A DNA stretch of 64,000 nucleotides from positions 136,422 to 200,421 of the forward strand of contig FN648484.1 of the NCBI GenBank assembly GCA_000310025.1, given 5' to 3'. Source of the DNA: Ectocarpus siliculosus (taxonomy: Eukaryota > Sar > Phaeophyceae > Ectocarpales > Ectocarpaceae). This document shows, in pieces, positions 61,833 through 64,000 of the stretch (position 1 is the stretch's first letter; each line of letters opens with the position of its first letter). The notes beneath the pieces were generated by a model that worked only from the letters and a program-made list of their open reading frames with translations, searched no databases and had not been told where the DNA came from. The position numbers and the translations under genes were made by a program.

Positions 61833-61988
61833 GATGCGAGAATTTCCTACGGATCGGTGAAAACTAGAGAGCCTTCACCAACAGCCCTCTCGGTTTTGGT
61901 GATTTCCGGGAAATGTGGTTCCATGAGTTCGAAAAAATCGGGGAAAACTGGGAAATCCGGGATTCTTTTGTTCGTTTAGAAGGGCCCA

Positions 61989-62553
61989 ATATAACAAGGA
62001 CGCAACCACACCCATTGTTCGTCCTTACGTACACGTCCTGAGAGCTAGAAAAGAGGCCAAATCAATGGACATGCCAGGTACAGCAGTAGACTTCAAGTAG
62101 TCTAGTTGCAATGGCAAAGACTTTCTTCAGTTCAACAAAAATCCTGGGCAGAAAACTGCTTGCGAATATAGATTAAACTATTGAGGTTTGTTTGCTGCTC
62201 ATCTCGTGGAAAGTCGTTGGTTGTGTGATGAACATTGGTGTTGGCACAGGATTTTTTTTGCTTCTCTTCATCACACTAAAACCGTCCCGATCTCTCTACC
62301 CAGTACCTTCATATATCCGTACTCATCCAGCGCATGATGCGGTCAATCCCATGGTCGCAGGCTAACTCACCTATAAAAAGGTAACTAAAATGAAAAGAAC
62401 CTACATAAGAGGGTCAGCAAAGCGACATGCAGTATATCAAAACAACATGTGTCCCCGACCGACAAAAAAAAACAGATATAGTCTAGTCCGGCATCGACAC
62501 GCGATGTGAGGTAAAAAACTAAAAGTCGAAACCCAAATATCACCAACCGGGGG
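61989..62553. other. Intergenic upstream of the WSC gene
   Basis: AT-rich flank of the TIR element; no exon recognised. Confidence 0.45.
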
Positions 62554-62561
62554 TATAAATA
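62554..62561 (+). promoter_or_regulatory. Candidate TATA box upstream of the WSC-domain gene
   Basis: TATAAATA sits in the small palindrome gggggtataaatacaccccc, 322 bases before the predicted ATG. The distance would require a long 5' leader, so this is tentative. Confidence 0.3.
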
Positions 62562-62882
62562 CACCCCCTGATTCTATATTCGTACCCCTGTTGTGCCGTG
62601 GTGTTCCTTGCCGGATTCTTACCAGCCAGGGGCCGGGGGTTCGTTACCGACCCTACTTCTATATCCCAAATTTACTCTACTCGTCTGTAGTAGTGGTACG
62701 TCGCAGGTATCCAAACTCAAAATCAAATAAAAATAGTTGCAAACAGGGTCCAGATCTCGTGCACGGCTTCACCTCGAGCCGAAGTAACATCGGCAGCTCT
62801 CGAAGTCGATTCCGCCCCCTCGATGCCATTTTTCATTGTCCGCAGGATCTGTCGGCATTTCAGTGCTGCTGTCGTGACAGTA

Positions 62883-64000
62883 ATGCGTGAGTTCACCCTC
62901 GTCGTGGTGCTCGGCGCTGCCCTAGTGGGCACATCATCTGGTGAGGGCCTGGAAGTGCGAAGATTATCGTAAATGTAGTTGTTGTCCGGGTAGACAATCT
63001 AGCAGGGAGGGTTGCTACGACTTCTGTGCGCACGTAAGGGTCCACCGATCGGTTTGCGAAGAGGGGTAGCCAGTTTCCTTGCCGAAGGTTTCGCTTCGTT
63101 TCGACGGTGGCTGGCTCAACTTTGCAATACTCGCAACCCCTCCCTAATTTGTTCTCGCCACGTCAATCACACGCCACAAAGTATTTGGTCACTGGAACCT
63201 GAGCACTGGCTCCTTGTCTTCTCGATATTATTCGTCATTGTAGAGTCATACCCAAACGTTTCCTCGCTAGCCTCATTTCGCTGTTCTTACGGCACACCCC
63301 ATTTTCTGCCGTCTGACATATCAATCGCGCTTGTTTGCATTCTGCATGTGCTTTCACCAGCTCAACCGGGTTCTATCGGCTGTTTCGGTGATGATCGGTC
63401 GGACCGGGTTCTGTTGGCCAAATTGTCGAGCAGGGTGATGACTCCAACGGTGAGCATAGGCTGCTCGCGCAGGCTTCCATCAGAATTTTTGGTTGGCGTT
63501 TGCCTGGTGTTATCTTGACCTATCCACGTATTGCGTTGGCCTCGACCTTGAGCGACAAGGCCGAACACTGGAGCGCTTGAATCCTAAACTCTTCCCGTTC
63601 ACTTCTGGTTAGAATTTTGCGGCAGCGCTGCGTGGCGTTCGAGTATGTTAGAGGAACATGGAAGTAGATCTGAGCAAAGTCGGAGCTTGGACAGCATATG
63701 CCAAGACCGCCGTTGTTGATGGGTCGACGATGAGTTTGGCTCAACCCTCGGCGCACGCCATTCGCATTGATGCAGAGTCGGCGCGCGCCATGGTCGGTGA
63801 GGTGTCATGGGTCCACAAAACTTACATTGCGACGTGGTTCCTACTTTCGTTGCACCTCTTGATTTTGCCTGGCACTGTTTTGATGCTCCTTGTCCAGGTC
63901 TGCGCCGACTACTGCCGCACGGAGTCTTCCCGTTTCACGTACTACGCGACACAGTACGGCCAGGAATGCTGGTGCCAGGAGGAAAACATCGACCTCAGGC
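62883..64000 (+). CDS. Secreted WSC-domain protein, 3' end outside the window
   Basis: Exon 1 (62883-62940) encodes MREFTLVVVLGAALVGTSS, a classic signal peptide, and ends in phase 1 before gtgagg. Exon 2 (63361-63449) follows ctttcaccag and encodes QPGSIGCFGDDRSDRVLL. Exon 3 begins at 63898 after ccttgtccag and reads VCADYCRTESSRFTYYATQ then YGQECWCQEENIDLR to the edge. All phases agree. GCF-x-D, MT-x-x-VCADYC and ATQYGQECWC are the conserved cysteine blocks of the WSC domain, a carbohydrate-binding module known from yeast wall-stress sensors and abundant in brown-algal extracellular proteins. The product should act outside the cell or on its surface, likely binding wall polysaccharide; any attached enzyme domain lies beyond the window. 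An ATG at 63658 in an intron also reads through to the edge but is not needed. Confidence 0.85.

Larger units (their letters stand above)
59784..61988 (+). mobile_element. 2.2-kb element with ~38-bp terminal inverted repeats
   Basis: The left end (59784-59822) runs agggccgttctaagcgaacg then aaaaaattcccggatttcc. The right end (61951-61988) runs ggaaatccgggattctttt then gttcgtttagaagggccca. They are inverted complements at about 80-85 percent. The only large ORF inside is 60603-61832. No target-site duplication is obvious at the outer edges, and a partial second copy of the terminus (agggccgttctaga) precedes the left end. No transposase signature was recognised, so the element is probably non-autonomous or of an unfamiliar type. 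Confidence 0.65.

Noticed and set aside
63658-64000. ATG at 63658 with a frame open to the window edge
   Set aside because: It would translate an intron; the exon pair 63361-63449 and 63898 onward restores an uninterrupted WSC domain without it.

Overview
The window is nuclear DNA from a eukaryote with intron-dense genes. Short exons (about 50-230 nt) end in GT donors and pyrimidine-rich AG acceptors, and two introns use GC donors. A secreted protein with a WSC domain, (TTAGGG)n interstitial tracts and abundant repeats make a brown alga (Ectocarpus-like stramenopile) the best guess. That assignment is inference; no rRNA or organelle marker is present.

Five genes are well supported. (1) 1-18786, plus strand: the 3' part of a very large kinesin-14 gene with an N-terminal WW domain, a long coiled coil spread over some thirty small exons, and a C-terminal motor. 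(2) 21957-22603, plus: a two-exon histone H2A.X ending in SQDY. (3) 32948-24022, minus: alanine aminotransferase in at least twelve exons, with a mitochondrial-type presequence. (4) 51349-57439, plus: a six-exon gene of about 1715 codons. It joins an OTU-protease-like N-terminus, a transmembrane segment, acidic linkers, a PHD-like zinc finger and a C-terminal tyrosine recombinase, and is probably a Crypton-like mobile element. (5) 62883 to the right edge, plus: a signal peptide followed by a WSC domain, truncated by the window end.

Between them lie repeat-rich intergenic stretches. They hold a 218-bp foldback element (20.4 kb), a tandem duplication interrupted by a SINE-like insertion (34.6-35.4 kb), a small orphan spliced ORF (37.7-39.4 kb), and a deletion derivative of a pogo/Tigger-like transposon (43.5-44.1 kb). 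There are also two dispersed repeat families, in direct and inverted copies, around a 623-bp assembly gap (45.0-50.0 kb), and a 2.2-kb element with terminal inverted repeats carrying a 409-codon Ser/Thr/Pro-rich ORF (59.8-62.0 kb).

The host genes are unrelated housekeeping or surface functions (spindle or transport motor, chromatin/DNA-damage mark, amino-acid metabolism, cell-wall binding) and form no operon or pathway. The most novel item is the composite recombinase gene at 51-57.7 kb, with its intronic 13-bp minisatellite and the same motif arranged as a palindrome upstream.
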